Shown here: positions 8,294-8,739 of the stretch, piece by piece
Position numbering within the stretch: the first letter of the stretch is position 1
How the letters are laid out: every line of letters begins with the position of its first letter
Source: Alphaproteobacteria bacterium
GTDB taxonomy: Bacteria > Pseudomonadota > Alphaproteobacteria > Sphingomonadales > Emcibacteraceae
Assembly: GCA_013152615.1 (NCBI GenBank)
Contig: JAADGA010000044.1
Location: 1 to 8,739 of the forward strand
Direction of reading: 5' to 3'
DNA: 8,739 bases
Notes under the pieces: model-generated
The model's database searches: none
Seen by the model: only the letters and a program-made list of their open reading frames with translations
What the model was told of the DNA's origin: nothing
Position numbers and translations under genes: made by a program

Positions 8294-8739
8294 ATGACAT
8301 CAAACAGAACCCGGAACAAATTGGTAAAAAAAGGTAAAAAAGCCCAGCCTGACGGCGAATTGCCTGCGGTCTGTGTGGTTGAAATCAGCGCTGTTGACCG
8401 CATGGGGGATCTTGTCGCCCGGCCGCAGAACTGGCAAGACACCGGCTCCCCGCCAGCCATTACAATTTTTGCCGATGACAAACACGGCGGCAACGTCGGT
8501 ATCCACGACCGGCTGCTGGTGCGCCTCACCCGTGACCGGGAGCGTCAGGAATTATCCTATATCGGCCGCATCATCCGCAAACTTGAGCGAACCTCCACTC
8601 TGGCCATGGGGCTTTTTCAGATTGAGGATGACACTACGGCGCGGGTTCAGCCAACCGACAAAAAGGACCGCAATCACTATCAGATTGCCAAAAGTGACTG
8701 GAACGGTGCCAGGGACGGTGAACTGGTATTGGTGGAATT
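8294..8739 (+). CDS. rnr: Ribonuclease R, N-terminal part (cut by the window edge)
   Basis: RNase R is a processive 3'-5' exoribonuclease of the RNB family that degrades structured RNA. The visible 148 codons run off the right edge before the catalytic domain. Residues 24-50 (AVCVVEISAVDRMGDLVARPQNW) and the following beta-rich stretch to about 100 match the first cold-shock-like domain of alphaproteobacterial RNase R. Residues about 100-148 (LAMGLFQ, ARVQPTDKK, DGELVLVE) fit the second. Position after topA, separated by 2 bp, is a context I recall for rnr in alphaproteobacteria. AAGG (8283-8286) lies 7 nt before the ATG. The winged-helix domain normally found before the cold-shock domains is absent: only a 23-residue basic leader precedes them. 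The frame is open upstream to a stop at 8072-8074 without any ATG, GTG or TTG, so no earlier start exists. The identification rests on N-terminal domains and synteny. Confidence 0.8.
   Translation, partial: MTSNRTRNKLVKKGKKAQPDGELPAVCVVEISAVDRMGDLVARPQNWQDTGSPPAITIFADDKHGGNVGIHDRLLVRLTRDRERQELSYIGRIIRKLERTSTLAMGLFQIEDDTTARVQPTDKKDRNHYQIAKSDWNGARDGELVLVE

Noticed and set aside
7818..8303. 161-codon minus-strand ORF with a Phe/Leu-rich start that looks like membrane segments
   Set aside because: The Phe/Leu runs are the reverse complement of the AAG/AAA-rich repeat at the end of topA.

Overview
The window looks like a chromosomal core region of an alphaproteobacterium of moderately high GC. 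The evidence is the gene order ruvX-pyrB-pyrC-plsY-dprA-topA-rnr, which I recall as typical of that class, the RxF-type dihydroorotase homologue next to pyrB, and a TopA with one zinc finger followed by GR(Y/F)GPYV repeats. I cannot name a genus or order. I see no phage, IS element, CRISPR array, tRNA or rRNA.

Layout. Bases 1-790 (minus strand) hold the N-terminal 263 codons of thiC, which runs off the left edge. Its leader carries a clear TPP riboswitch at 858-966. Bases 967-1054 are an AT-rich divergent promoter region. From 1055 to the right edge everything is on the plus strand: ruvX (1055-1516), a 79-bp gap with a candidate promoter, pyrB (1596-2645), a catalytically dead pyrC-type gene (2642-3925), plsY (3922-4518), dprA (4538-5668), topA (5718-8291) and the first 148 codons of rnr (8294 to the edge). 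pyrB/pyrC and pyrC/plsY overlap by ATGA, and topA/rnr are 2 bp apart, so most of this is probably one operon or a few coupled ones.

How the genes fit together. pyrB and the pyrC-like gene belong to pyrimidine synthesis. The PyrC-like protein has lost its metal ligands, so it is more likely an assembly partner of aspartate transcarbamoylase than an enzyme. plsY makes lysophosphatidic acid for phospholipids. ruvX, dprA and topA act on DNA or rRNA processing, and rnr degrades or processes RNA. thiC is a separate, thiamine-controlled unit.

The most unusual points are: (1) a small palindrome-rich insertion, about 84 bp and in frame, that adds a low-complexity tail to PyrB and keeps the ATGA coupling to the next gene; (2) the loss of all but two of the expected metal-site residues in the PyrC homologue; (3) an RNase R whose only usable start omits the usual N-terminal winged-helix domain; and (4) an 18-bp tandem repeat encoding the lysine-rich tail of TopA. 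No wholly new multi-gene system is evident.
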